DNA of 64,000 nucleotides from Toxoplasma gondii ME49. Lineage: Eukaryota > Apicomplexa > Conoidasida > Eucoccidiorida > Sarcocystidae. A program made the position numbers and the translations under genes. This document shows positions 38,343-60,543 of this stretch, one piece after another. The stretch spans positions 2,151,441 through 2,215,440 of the forward strand of contig NC_031473.1 of NCBI RefSeq assembly GCF_000006565.2, written 5' to 3'. Every line of letters begins with the position of its first letter. Position 1 is the first letter of the stretch. The notes under the pieces were generated by a model. The model was not told the DNA's origin. It made no database searches and saw only the letters and a list, made by a program, of their open reading frames with translations.

Positions 38343-40598
38343 TGTTGTCACAGGACGAGACGCGACGCTGACGAAGAGGGCCCGGTTTCCTGGCGCATTT
38401 TCACCGTGGAGCTGCGAGGAGTACACAGAGCAGATGCAGAGACGGAAGGGAGTGGCCAAGAACGCGAACTGTGTGTAACGAAGGCGGCATGCTTGGAGCG
38501 AGAGCTCGGGGAAAGACTTCCCAATCGCTGCTTCTAGAAGCGCGCGGGGTAGCGCGTGTCGGCGGGGCCAGCCAAAGACCAAGCGGGCGACGGTCTAAAG
38601 GAATAGCGCACTGGTCACCGGAGTGTCTCTAAGTGACTCAGAATGACAAGCATTTCCCAGAAAAAAACGAGACGAAAAACTCAAGGGCTCCCACGTCGGT
38701 GTGCTCTTCAGCGGCGGCCAGCCGGTGTCTGCCGACACTTTCACCAGCAGAGAGTAGTCCACAGCGACGCAGCCGGGCCGAGAATCCCTTCGCGTCGAGT
38801 TTCGACAAAGCCTAAGGTAAACGAAAGGTGACTGGGACAAGATTCTTCTCTCGAGTCTCCACATCGCCCAAAAAACGGTGAGCTGGCTGGTCAGCCAACT
38901 TCACCGCCAGGTGACTCTAGGGTCGTCTAGCTCCGCATGCAGGATGTGGACGCGGATTTGAGAGACCTGGCCACGCCACGGTTTTCCAACCGGTCTCAGA
39001 ATCCCGATTGCTGTGGAAATGGTGCTTCACCCACTCCGGAGAATTGACTTGGTTAAGTGGAAGCGGGAAAAACAGTTCAAAACCGTCGAGGCTCGCGCGA
39101 AAGCAGAGTGGCGCGCGCACCGCTATCAAGACTACTCACCGCTGCTCGTGTCGCGGGAGCCAGACGGGTACACCCAGCTACCGCCAAACTGAGGTTGTGA
39201 AAAAGTCAAGAAGCGCCCGTCCAACTGGCTGGACAAATGCCACACCCTCCTTCAGAAAGGCAAACGACAATCCATGAAGAGTACGAAGAATTCTGCCGCG
39301 GGTGTCTCGCTCTTGGCATGGCCGCGGTGGCCGTCGAGGTCACGTGCATGCGCTGCTGCGAACAGCCACACACGGAGTCGGTCGCGAGTGACAGTGGGGT
39401 TTCGTGTATTTTTGCGGTGTTCATTTGTTCCCGTATTTCTTTGGAGACTTTGCCTAATGCCTTCTTCAGTGTGTCTGCAAAGGTGATAATTTTAACTCTA
39501 GGGTGGAATCAGTCGGGGCGGCGTAAAGGTATCTCATGCGGTCTTGTGGACAAGTATCCGTCCGGCACACGCAAATCGTTTCAAGGTATCTGCCGCTCCG
39601 CAGAAAAGCCAGACAGGCATGTCTGAGTTAAGGCCTGACACTCTAGGACCCGCCTGCGAGTCAGATTGCCGCTGTACTTGAGCTGCATCAAATCTATCAC
39701 CTGTTAAACTTGGCCCAAGGCTAATGAACGGTTTCTCAGTTGAGTGCGGAAACGTTTCTCAATAACGGCAGAAATAATGCGGAGAGACCACCTGAATCAG
39801 AAGCACTGGCGCTTTGCCACACGAAAAATTTATGGCAGGAGTAGCGGTTGTCGAATTCTTTCCTGGGCCTCGACCTGAAGGTCTTTTACGGCGTGGCTGC
39901 GTCGCACTTCCTGTATAAGGCGACGCATCCGGACTGCGGCGCCATGGTTTTTCTGAGGTGCAAGTGTCAGTCATCTGACGACAAACAAGTGTAGTGGCTA
40001 CGCAAACGCGGAAGGCTGGAATGAGCGCGTACCGCAGGAGTGGACGTCTCCATTTGTTCGTTTTTCGAGGTTTTTACTCCAGCGGGCGCACGCCGAGGTG
40101 CATCTCGTGTCGCCAGTAAACTGGGCTCCAAGACAACCTCTCAAGAGAAAATGGCGCGGTGAAGAGCCCTTACCAGTCTGAATGACTCTTGTTTCCAAAG
40201 TCTTTATTGAACAGCATGTGAAGAGTCGGATCAACTTGCACTCGCGTCTATAATTACCGACTAGGATTTTCCTACCGTCGGACCGTCATAAATAAACAAC
40301 CGCCGTTTACGTGTTACGGCATCGGCAGGCCTCGTATACTAAACCTATAGAATGGTTTGAGCGGGATCTGGTGTTGATGTATACCGTCAACGAGCGAAGG
40401 ATCGTATGCGTGTCAACGGTGTGAAGCTAAGTTTCGAGATAAAGGGTATATATATATATATATATATGACTTTGGAAGACACTGCACAGGCAACTGACGA
40501 AAGCTGGAGATAAATCGAAACTTGTGAACACCAGTGGTGGCTTGCCTGTCAGGGAACCGTCGTTGACCGCAAGGTGACGCAGACGGATACACTTAGAA
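38343..40598. promoter_or_regulatory. Divergent upstream region, PROPPIN-like and longin-like genes
   Basis: About 2.3 kb between two divergent starts. The only ORF of note, 39237-39626 (+, 129 codons), has no recognisable feature. An (AT)n tract lies at about 40447-40467. Presumed to hold both promoters. Confidence 0.4.
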
Positions 40599-42423
40599 AT
40601 GGCTTCTTCTTCTGAGCTCATAGTGAGTCGCGTACAGCCGTGCTCGAAGCTCGGTTTTTCGATGCCGATCCCTTCTATGGCAGGCTGGTATGTGCAGGTC
40701 ACGGATGACTCTGGTAATCTTCTCTACGCGCTCTCAACTCCTTCATTTCCCAAACCCGCTCTGACAGCAAAGGGCCTAATTCACGCGCTCCTATCCACGT
40801 GCTGTTCGCACCTGGGATGCCGGCCAACATTGCTGCACGCGTGTCCCGATAACGGTGAAAGTCACGACAGGTCAACTCGACCAGAGGCTATGTTTGGATC
40901 GTGCAGAGTGATTTTATCCGCAGAAGAAATGAGCGAACCTCGCGAGGCAACGTATAGTGAGCTCGATAGACGCAAGATGCGTGTGGACTCGGTTGAAAGA
41001 TACGAAACAACTGAAAGACGAGAGAGAACCAACTGTTTGACAACAGGACTCACCAGGAACCGCAGCAGTGATGGAATGCTCGCTGAAACAGGGCGGAGAG
41101 TTTACGTATTTTTTCTGTGTCAAGTGAGTTCAGCAGGGTTGTCAGTGACCAAGGCGAGAACGCTTTGTGTTCTGGGTAGAGGTGGCACGATTCAATAAGG
41201 CGAGGCACAGGAAGGGAAAGCCTGTTTTCCATATATAGTTAGCGGGTGAACGGCTCCTGCTTGACTCGTGCATCTTTGAACATCACGTCGAACTCGGAAA
41301 GGGTCACATTCCACAAATTCCCACTCAAACAGAATTCTTCTATAAGCAACGGCTTCGAGCGATTCGCGGCAATACGGCGGGTGATCTTGAGTTGCGAGCT
41401 CATGTCCGACTCATTAGGCACATCGATGCACGTAGGATCGCTGAAAGACGCATGTACCAAGGAGGTTGATAGAACTACGAATAGTCCTGACACCAAAAGG
41501 AGCAGCATGTCCTCCAACTAACCAATAAGTAATAGCTTAGGATTTAGAACGATCAAGCTATTGCTTAATGGAGGGTCGGCCTCCAAGATTCAGCCTACAC
41601 GTCAAAGCCTGCTTCGAGACTGAGTTCGAACCAAAGTATCATCTTGCGTCTACCATCAATCAAATACAAACAACGGTGGCTTTGTGACTCTAGACGAATC
41701 ACCTTAGCCCTGTTTATGAGACCAGAGTGCCGCTTTGAGTTTGTCCATTCTGCAGGTTCCGCACGATGAATCCGTGGATAATATAGATGCTGTGAAAGCC
41801 TTGGTAAACCGGTCTTTGTCGGTGATCGAATCTGAAGTACGCATCCTGCTACAGGGTGTCGGTATCAATTTCCAAGGACACAAGGCGTTTCAGGTGAGGC
41901 AAACGCGCAGGCCACAGCCAAAAGCCTAACACTGTTTTGCTCAGTGTGACAGCACCGTGTGGTGTCGTCACAGAACTGAAAATTGGCTTCTTGTGAAGGT
42001 TCCTCTCCACAAAAGGAACCAGGCCAACCTCGTCGCACGTTTTTCACTCCTCGTGAGAGATTTGGTGCTCCAGCAACCACAAGAAGGACCCTTTATTGCC
42101 GCATTTTACAGCGGAGGACGCTGCTACTCATTCTTAATGATCCGATACACACTACGTTCAAAGTCGCGAGACAGAATATTCTGAAATTCAGAAAAACCGA
42201 CGTTCCAGCAGTTGTTGACGCGTTAATGACAAGTTCGAAACCGTGTCAGTAAAGAGGACGCACAGGAGATAGGTGGATTTACTTAAGACTTTCTGCTTCT
42301 GTTTTGTGCCAGGATCGGCTGAGGCTCTTGCGAACGGCGCTCAAGCCGCTTACTCAACGCTTGGCTTTCCTCCTTGGTTCGCTCAAACCCTCGGGCTTGG
42401 ACTGTAATTCTCATCAGACGTAA
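40599..42423 (+). CDS. Longin-like protein, uncertain family (about 5 exons)
   Basis: ATG at 40599 in a good context (TTAGAAATGG). Exons 40599-41123, 41756-41893 and 41945-42052 are in phase. The 3' end is uncertain: either translation runs on to a stop at 42184, or a 59-nt intron (42053-42111) leads into an exon with TLLLILNDPIHTTFKVARQN (42112 to about 42248) and a last exon near 42313/42324-42423. Residues 27-47 (AGWYVQVTDDSGNLLYALST) followed by a helix (LTAKGLIHALLSTCCSHLG), then a strand (RRVYVFFLCQ) and a long helix (DNIDAVKALVNRSLSVIESE), resemble the beta-beta-alpha-beta-alpha order of longin domains in Fuzzy/MON1/HPS-type proteins, which act in Rab GEF and vesicle-fusion complexes. 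This is a topological impression, not a motif match. The segment between the first helix and the third strand is a charged insertion. Confidence 0.5.
41239..41508 (-). CDS. Small secreted-type ORF antisense inside an intron
   Basis: An ATG-initiated ORF of 89 residues on the minus strand, lying wholly within intron 1 (41124-41755) of the plus-strand longin-like gene. It starts with a clear signal peptide (MLLLLVSGLFVVLSTSLVHA), then has two cysteines and NxT/NxS sequons (NVTLSE, NRSK). I do not recognise the family. The coding case rests on the signal peptide alone; the ORF may be the first exon of a larger gene, a relic of a surface/secreted family, or chance. It ends in the Thr-Arg-stop at 41239. 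Confidence 0.3.
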   Translation of the reverse strand: MLLLLVSGLFVVLSTSLVHASFSDPTCIDVPNESDMSSQLKITRRIAANRSKPLLIEEFCLSGNLWNVTLSEFDVMFKDARVKQEPFTR

Positions 42424-45052
42424 AACACAGGCTTCACCACAAGGACGCCGGCAAAAAAAGCGTTCATCCAGTTACTAAACAGGTGCCAGGCCAACAAGAA
42501 TCCGGTCCGTCCCCCTGTGCGTGGCGCTGGCATTAGTCATACAACCCTCGTGGGACACACTGGAATCCAGCAGTCGCGTACAGCCTTGTTGAAGACTCCC
42601 GACAGACATAATTCCAACTGCTCCAGTCTGCGAAGAATATCCGCAAATGATGAAAAATACATTTGATATGGCAAAAATACATGCACATTATATATATGTA
42701 TATACAGGAATTTTAGAAGCTGATGGGGATGTCAGTTGTTGACGGTGATTCCAGATGTTGACGGAAAATCCAAATGTTGATGAAGATTCAAACGTTCGTT
42801 TTCGCTGCCATTTTAAGCTGAAGCAAAGAGATGCCGAGTTACGTGACGAGCAGATCTTTCATAACGGGTCCAAGTTGTGCGTAAGCTTTCCCTGCAAGAT
42901 GGTGACTCGTGGATTGTGCCCAGTGCCGCGTTTTCGTGCAGTGCATGCAAGTGGTACCCCGGGTCGGAGAGCTGCAGCTTTCATACTGGGTTAAAACATT
43001 CTGGAAGTGAACCTGCTGACCTGAGAGAATGTATTTCTGGAGGCTGTTGCATTCAGTAAACTGTAGGGTACAGTTGTAAGTAAAAAGTATGTTACAGACT
43101 TTTCCGAACTTTCCGACCCCATGACCGCGGACAAAGTCATTTCTCCTTGAAAGCGGTCGTTCAGGTTTTCAACCCAAAACTTTTTCGTTCTCCCCCCGAA
43201 GCAACTACTGTAAAACCACAATCGGCCTTTACAGTTGTGATACGAAAAGTATGTGAACATGCTCCACAGATGCCACGCATCAACAGACACGAACTGTAGA
43301 GCGACACGCTTGATGCCTACCATTGCTCTGTTGCCTGCTCCAGCACACCGTTCACCGAAACATAGCGAGACACGGTTGTGCCGGAGTGTTCCTTGCTTGA
43401 CAGTACATCGCGTATTTCCCTAGACATTAAGCACGCTGGAACCTGAGTCTGACTCCAATTATGAGATACAGACGACCAAGTTCTTCTTGATAGTTGTACA
43501 CCACGACCACACTAGCATGCTTGTAAGACAACTAAACTGTTTGATTTCAATATTCTGCGTGGTTTCTATGCCTTGAAGGTTGCTAGAGACATTCAACATG
43601 TAGAAGCTGTGTAAAACGATTATAATGCAACCTCTCAATGTGCCTCTGTAGACTGTGTCACCTGGCGCGTAGAAGCAGGACCCCTGAGTCCGAGAGCTCA
43701 CATTGGAAGAACTTTCGATCTGTGCGGCAGAAAGAGATGGGGAGTAAAGTGTCTGAGCGTCAATCGACGGAGGTGTGTTATGCCCCACGAGGCGTGCGCT
43801 GGCTATAAACTGGCAAAGCTCGTTTCACTGACAACGGCGAACAGCCTTTGAATTCGCCAGACATAAAAAATAGGGTCTTTATTGTTTCTTTTCCCCATGA
43901 CCCAGCGCTTGCAACCGAACTAGGTGAGCTGCTGGCAGCGTGGGGAGGTTCGAGAGGAACTGACACAGCCTCCGAGAGACAGCAAGCGATACGCCTTGAA
44001 AAGCATCCTCCCAGTCAACCTTGAAAAGAATTACCACCACGCACCCCGCGCATGCAGCGGAAGACACAGAAACGAATTGGACGGTGAGCTTCGCCCCTCG
44101 ATGTGGAGATATACAGAAAAACTCGGGAAAAATTCGTTTCCCCAAACGATGCGAATCTCGCTACACTCCCGCACACACATGACACTGGACGGAGAAGATT
44201 CGCGGCGGGAGACACCTGTTTAAATGTGCGTCTCCACGAACTGATGCGCTGATAAAGCCACAAGAAAATGCGCCTTCCTCTACACATGCGTATCGACAGA
44301 TCCGCAAGAAACGCAGTTCCGAATGCACACACCTAAAAGTCCGCCGGGACCACCAAGCGCGCTATCCGAATACGCCACCGTCTTCACGAACAAGACCAAG
44401 GACTTATCCTCTTCTTGATTCGTTCCCTACTACTCGCGACATCTGGAATGGCGCACGTGGCTGTGCAGAGCGGCGTGAGTGAAGCGCGAAAGTGGACGCC
44501 TCACACTTCCTCCTACCCTGCACAAAGGTACGGGTGCATATCTGTGTGGCGACTCCACATTTCTACACGAAATCGTCTATTGCCCGCACACAAACGCTGA
44601 CAAATTCCCGGCTCTTCGCCGTCGTGTGCGATGCTATGCACATGCGAGTTCCCGGTGCTACAAATGCGCCCATCCGTGAGCCGTCGGCTTTCCACAACCG
44701 CCTATGCGCCAACGGCGGGGCTACGGCAAGTGGATGTACACTCAAATGCTTCGCAGTAGCGAGGCGCTGCGGTCGCTTCCCTTTCTTCCTACGCGAACGC
44801 CTTTTCCACCTGAGTCCTCGACTCAGTCGCTGCACAGTCTTCTCTCCTGCGTCTCTGTGGAGTATCTTTTCACGGCTGCGCTGCTTCTTTTCGCTCTTTT
44901 TCCTCCAAGTGCGAAAGACACTGGCGCACGCATAGAAGTCGCTACAGAAGCGCAGGCTACGCTAAAGAGTCGCAGGCGCCGAGGCCTTTCCTATTCTGCA
45001 CCATATTCGTTCAACCATTCGTTTTTGGGATAAACGGATCGGCGCGCTCGGC
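42424..45052. other. Intergenic between longin-like gene and ASP5 3' end
   Basis: No supported gene. Short ORFs at 42755-42994 (+), 42991-43323 (-), 43459-43788 (-), 44015-44332 (-) and 44492-44935 (+) have no domains or convincing splice partners. The last part should be the ASP5 3' UTR. Confidence 0.45.
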
Positions 45053-55262
<10,210 letters not shown>

Positions 55263-57252
55263 ATGCTGCTGAGGAGCCTTAACCTGGCTTCGACAACATC
55301 GGGGACCACTCACAGGAGGAGGATTCGTGTTTGGGTCTTTCCTCTCTCTTTTCTCTCTCGCCGTACGTTGCCTTTCCCTCCGCCTACGCTCGCGTCTCCA
55401 CGTATCTTTCTCTGCTCCACCGCGCGTTCTGCTCTGCTTCTGCGTCTCGCCTGCGTCACTGGATGCTTTCTCTCTCGCTGTCGTTGCCCTTCCTTTCCTG
55501 TGCGTCTTCCCAGTTTTTCCTACTCAGCGCCGAGAATGCTGGCGGCTGCTGCAGACGCGAATGCCCTCTCGGCGGCGGCGACAAAGAGCCGCGCGGTGGC
55601 GGCTGCTGCTGAGGAAGAGAGGACGACGGCAGCAGAGCTCTTGCCCATCTCTTCGTCTGGAGGCGTTTCCCCGAGCTCTGCGAATGCGGCCTTGAGAGAG
55701 GCGCAGCGTTCTGCGGGAGATGCTGCAGAGGACGCGGTTCTCGAGGAGACGAACGACGCGAGGGAAGTCGAGGAGAACGGAGCGTCTGAAGCGGAGAGCG
55801 GCTGCAGACGAGCGACGCTGCTCAAGAGAATTCTCCGCGACACGGCGCCGCGTATCCTCGTCGTCGCCGGCCCGAGCGGAGTCGGAAAAGGAACTCTCGT
55901 CAAACGGATTTTCGCCAAGTGGCCGCAGGTAAGAAGACTCGCAGGAAAAAACTGACGGAAAGAGACTCGCAGGGAAAGACTGACGGAAAGAGACTCGCAG
56001 GGAAAAACTGACGGAAAGAGACTCGCAGGAAAAAACTGACGGAAAGAGACTCGCAGGGAAAAACTGACGGAAAGAGACTCGCAGGGAAAAACTGACGGAA
56101 AGAGACTCGCAGGAAAAAACTGACGGAAAGAGACTCGCAGGAAAAGAAGGGAGAGACAGACAGAAAAGAGAAAGAAGGCGAACGGGGACCGCACCAAGGA
56201 AAGCAGCGACAGGAGGTAGAGGAGAAGAAGACGAAGGACAGAAGAAGAAGACGAAGGACAGAAGAAGAAGACGAAGGACAGAAGAAGAAGACGAAGGACA
56301 GAAGAAGACGAAGGACAGAAGAAGAAGAAGACGGAGAGAAGAAGAAGACGAAGGAGAGAAGAAGAAGATGAAGGACAGAAGAAGAAGACGAAGGAAAGAA
56401 GAAGAAGACGAAGGACAGAAGAAGAAGACGAAGGAGAGAAGAAGAAGATGAAGGAGAGAAGAAGAAGATGAAGGAGAGAAGAAGACAAAGAGAGAAGGGA
56501 AACACGGACCCCTCCGCCCTCTCCCCCCCCCCATACACACCCAGACGCGTCAAGTTTGAAGTTCTTGCAACGCGAGGTGAAGCTTCGCGTCACGCATGTG
56601 ACGAGAGGTAGAGACCTTTTCTCTGATGTTCTTCTTCAGGCGTTCGGCTTCAGCATCAGCCACACATCTCGCCAGCCTCGCCCTGGTGAGACGCACGGCA
56701 AGGAATATTTTTTCTGTTCTCGCGAGGAGTTCGAGAAGTTGAAGAAGGAAGGTCACTTTGTGGAGTCTGCAGAGTTCTCTGGAAACTGCTACGGCACCTC
56801 TTTCGCCGCCGTCGACAACGTTCGGTGAGTCTTTTCTATCGAAAAGACTGATTTACAGATTCTCCTCTGGCGAGTGTGTGTTCAGTCGCGCCGCTCGTGC
56901 CTTTCTTGACGGCGTTTTTCATGCGCGTGTGTGTTTTCGTTTTCTTTCCTGCGCGTTCTGGACTTCTTGGCGTAGACGCGGAGAACGGATCTGTCTCCTC
57001 GAGATCGACATGGCTGGCGTCTTGCAAATTCAGTCCACTCCTCTCGCTCAGGAAGCCAACTTTGTCTTCATTCAACCTCCCTCGATCGAAGAATTGAAGG
57101 CCCGACTTCGCGGACGACGCACAGAAAACGAAGAACATGTACGCTCTTTCTCGCCGCCGCTCTGCTTCCGTCTGCAACCCATTATTTGCTCTCTCTCCAT
57201 GATTCTTCTGCTGACGTGCTTCAAACTCTCTGCACTTGTGTCTAGTTCGATT

Positions 57253-57289
<37 letters not shown>

Positions 57290-58292
57290 ATGGATTTCTG
57301 CGTCCGTGTTTTATGTCGAGGTATGTACAAAGAGGTGCGTCCCAGTTAGGAAGACAGGTTAGGGTACGATTTCCGTATTGGGAGTGCCAGCTACTTGTCT
57401 CTACCGATGGACCTGAAATCATTTATCAATATATATATATATATATACATGTATATATATGTATGTTTGTACGATTGTGTGCCTGTATAGTTGTGCCTGT
57501 TGAATATGTTCTCGACTGAGTCTAGTAATCCTTGGCTATACATTCAGCGCTTCGGAGTTGGTTGACTAGTCACTTCGAGGGAAGCTGGGTGCTCCTCTGT
57601 AACCGTAGAGCCTTATTTTTACATGGGTCTACATCCCGCCAAATATCTTTATCAAATATGTATTTGTACAGAACTACGGTTATCTAGAAGTATACAACTG
57701 CACGTGGTATGACTTGACTTTGAGTGTCTCGAATTTTCGTTCTCCAGACATGCTGAGCAACTGGAAGAAACAAATTTCTACTCTCTTCTCTCGAATCAGT
57801 TCCACCCTTCACACATATTTGTACATGTATACATGTCTATGCATCTGTAATTACATAAATATACATATATATATATATATATATATTCGTTCAAGAGTTT
57901 GTGAATCGATCGTCTTTGTGAATCGATCGTCTTCACATTTGCGTGTGAAGTTGAATTTTTGTGTTTGGGTTTTCGCTCGTTGTTTTTTCCAGATTGCGAA
58001 GAGGCTGGCAGCGGCGCAGCGCGAATTAGCGTTAGCGAAAGAAACACACTTTGATTTTTATCTCACGAATGACAACCTGGAGGACGCGTGGCAGAAACTC
58101 GAGGCTCAGCTTGTCCAGTGGTACGGACCTGTCTTTAAAAAAGCAGCCGGACCTGGAGAGAAGAGGAGCAGACTGAGTGAAGAGGAAACGAAGGCAGAGG
58201 AGGCGAAGACAGAGGAGGCGAAGGCAGAGGAGGCGAAGGCAGAGGAGGCGAAGGTGGAGGAGACGAAGGTCGAGGGGAACGCAGGAGAGTAG
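55263..58292 (+). CDS. Guanylate kinase (4 exons, N-terminal extension)
   Basis: Exons 55263-55928, 56640-56824, 56976-57138 and 57993-58292, all in phase. GMP kinase makes GDP from GMP and ATP. The P-loop [13 protein letters not shown] ends exon 1. The GMP-binding block follows ([44 protein letters not shown]), then [28 protein letters not shown] and [23 protein letters not shown]. Two in-frame starts exist: 55263 gives 437 residues with a 91-residue extension lacking Asp and Glu; 55536 ([11 protein letters not shown]) gives 346. Both have a long Ala/Glu-rich linker before the kinase (normal family length about 190-210). The C-terminal tail after residue WYGPVFKK is an AEEAK-type repeat. Exon 3 joins with the short linker RRGER in place of the usual AIDAGK-like segment. 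Confidence 0.93.
55935..56150. repeat. 28-bp tandem repeat in guanylate kinase intron 1
   Basis: About seven near-identical direct copies of a 28-base unit containing ACTGACGGAAAGAGACTCGC, beginning right after the exon 1 donor. The copies abut without spacers, so it is a minisatellite. Confidence 0.93.
56218..56500. repeat. 20-bp purine tandem repeat in guanylate kinase intron 1
   Basis: About thirteen copies of GAAGAAGAAGACGAAGGACA-like units, with GAGAG/GACAG variants. It produces three overlapping Ser/Leu/Phe-rich artefact ORFs on the minus strand. Confidence 0.92.
57254..57286. repeat. (AT)n microsatellites in guanylate kinase intron 3
   Basis: A run of about 15 AT dinucleotides; similar tracts follow at 57427-57447 and 57865-57886 in the same intron. 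Confidence 0.88.
58187..58275. repeat. 15-bp coding repeat at guanylate kinase C-terminus
   Basis: About six copies of a GAGGCGAAGGCAGAG unit in the last exon, encoding the pentapeptide AEEAK with T/V substitutions. Confidence 0.9.
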
Positions 58293-60180
58293 CAGGAGAC
58301 TGAGGAGGGAAATGGAGAGGAAACGAGGAAGCAGGGTGCCGTGGGGTGGCAAGGAGAAGAGAGAGAAAGAGAGCAGGCAGTGGAGACGAAGGACGCGACG
58401 AAAATAAATGCCGACATTGTTCTCCCAACAAGCCGGCGAACTGCAGATCCCGCGAGAATCCGTTTGACCAGCGTGTGCCAAACGAAGTCAGTGGCGCAAG
58501 GAACAGGAGCGCAGCGAAGACAGAGACGTTGGAGTGTTTGCGAGAGAGTGTAGGAGAAGGAAGAAGACACGAGAAGTCCGCATGGACATTCTTGAGTCGG
58601 TAGGTGCCTCTGCAGAGAGTTGTTGACATTTTGTTTGACTGAGGCGACGAGGAAGGGGAGAAGGTGGGGAGAGAGGGGACGGGGGCAGGACAAAGGAAAA
58701 GAGTGCGAGAGAAGCTTGCATTGCAGCGTTGTCTAGGTTTTGCCGTCGAGACACCGGCGAAAGAAGAGGGAACAGTTTGAAGATAGCAGCGCCTCAAAGG
58801 AACCGCCGGTGTGTCTTGGTGCAGACTTCAAAGTGTATAGAAGGCGCCAATTTCTCGAAACTAAGTCGACAGGTATTTGCACGTGTGTTCACACGCGCGC
58901 GTTCGTGGTGTCCATTTATATCGGTGTACGTATCTGTTTCAGTGCATGCACCGGCCTCGGTATAATAAGATGAATCCTTCGATCCCATGCAGAGACGGTG
59001 GAGTTCAGGTTTCATGCTTTTTCTGTACCTTTCTCGGTGCCTCATCTCCTTTTTCGGGGAGGCCGAGCGACGGAGCTGAAAAGCTACACAAGTTCTTTGA
59101 ATTTGTCTTCGGTTGTGCCAGAGACAGAAAATCGCTTTGATTTCATTCGAAGTCTGGGGGCAGTCAGGGGGGCTTGTGCATCTTTCTCTGCCTCCGCACT
59201 CCATTTTGAGTGCGCTCGTGGGATGAAATGCTTCTTTTTCTTTCCTGACCTTCCTTGACCTCAGACGCTTCTTTGTTGAGACTACCTCGCAATAGACTGG
59301 CGCGTCTCTCCTTCACATGCACTGCCTTGTGGCTCGGGTTGGAGTGGACTGAGAACCCCAATTAGGCACGGCATTTTAGCGGAAAAAACAGGATATATGA
59401 GACACACAAACACTGGGAATTGGTTGCATGTCTGAAGACAGATGCGTTCACAACTCTGCAAGCAAGATGGAAACAATTAGAGGTCGACAGAACTATAGTG
59501 TGTTGACAGATATCACCGATGTGTATACATATCCGTATTTTTCTGTCTATCTATAGAAATTCAGGTGTAGATAGACCTCTAGTTGCACTCTTTGTCGTAT
59601 CTTCAGCTATCTCGATCTGCGCGTTTACATATCAGTTACGCTTTCCCTTTCGTTGGCTGTCAGCGAGCTGATCCGGAACGCATATCCGGATATGATGTGT
59701 TTGGCCACACAATTTAATGTCTCGGAATGAAGGGCCTATTCGTGTCTTGCTGTGTGTTCATCAATCTTTTGTGGAGAAGGAAGAGAAGGGAGGAGTGGAA
59801 GGCGCAAAGGAACGAAGCGAGGAAGTGCCATGATAGACGCCGTGGAAAAGACCACAGGAGACGGAAGACAGACAAAACCGGAGAGACGAGGTTATAGTTG
59901 TTCCTCTAACGCAATAGAGTGGTTCATGATTGTCTTCGCCGGAGCTGTGTGCCGGCCGCATGTTAAATTCGGTTTCTAAGATCCGAGTATTATCAGAAAA
60001 CGATTCTCAAGTGCGTTCGCGACCGCATTTCTCAGTGTGTAGAGATTACCCCAAGCAGAGAGGCTCTGCACTGACTGAAACATCTGCGGTAGGCACGGTT
60101 GTGGTGTGCGCAGGTGTTCCCGCAGACACCCAAGCTTTATTTTTGTGCACGAAAACTCCGTGTAGACAACGGGTGTCATC
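58293..60180. other. Intergenic region right of guanylate kinase
   Basis: No supported gene. Minus-strand ORFs at 58032-58797 are mirror images of the guanylate kinase tail repeat and pyrimidine-rich flank. The rest holds only short ORFs. Confidence 0.5.
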
Positions 60181-60543
60181 CTACGTTCGCACGCCTGCCG
60201 GAACGTGAAAAGTGAAACAAATATTGTTGCACAAGGAATCTGTCAACCCTAAACCGTATGTAAAGCGGAAGTTTGTGCTGGTGAACGTGACTGACAAGCT
60301 AGCCGATGCATTGTGACACGACAGATTGTATCCGAGGTCGTGCACGGGGCCTTCCAGATTTTGTTCTGCCACGAATTCTGACGGGTGTGGCTGAGAACTA
60401 CGGAGAGAGGCATCCACTCGTTTAAAAACAAACGGCCCCACAGGTGGGCGCGAATTCACCTGGAAAGCTGCTGTGTGTTCTATGTTGTGGTCGCAAATAG
60501 GGCGAGTGTTCTTAAAAGGCTGATTGCCAGCCCAGTTTGTCAA
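60181..60543 (-). pseudogene. Family-like ORF fragment, extracellular type
   Basis: A 120-codon open frame without an ATG start (it opens with TTG). A possible acceptor lies near 60460 (GCTTTCCAG). It contains four cysteines, an NAS sequon and beta-rich alternating segments (SLSVTFTSTNFRFTYG). It shares a loose pattern with the ORF at 60765-61283: Cys, Asn/His, Ser/Thr run, VT[FI]xxxNF. No signal peptide could be attached. I interpret it as a remnant or internal exon of a coccidian secreted/surface family; the family is not recognised. Confidence 0.3.

Noticed and set aside
55935..56150. CRISPR-like direct repeats of 28 bp
   Set aside because: The copies abut with no unique spacers, and the locus is inside a eukaryotic intron.
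55520..56593. Three overlapping minus-strand ORFs (217-357 codons) rich in Ser, Leu and Phe
   Set aside because: They are translations of the antisense strand of the guanylate kinase intron minisatellites and exon 1; any frame of such purine arrays is open.
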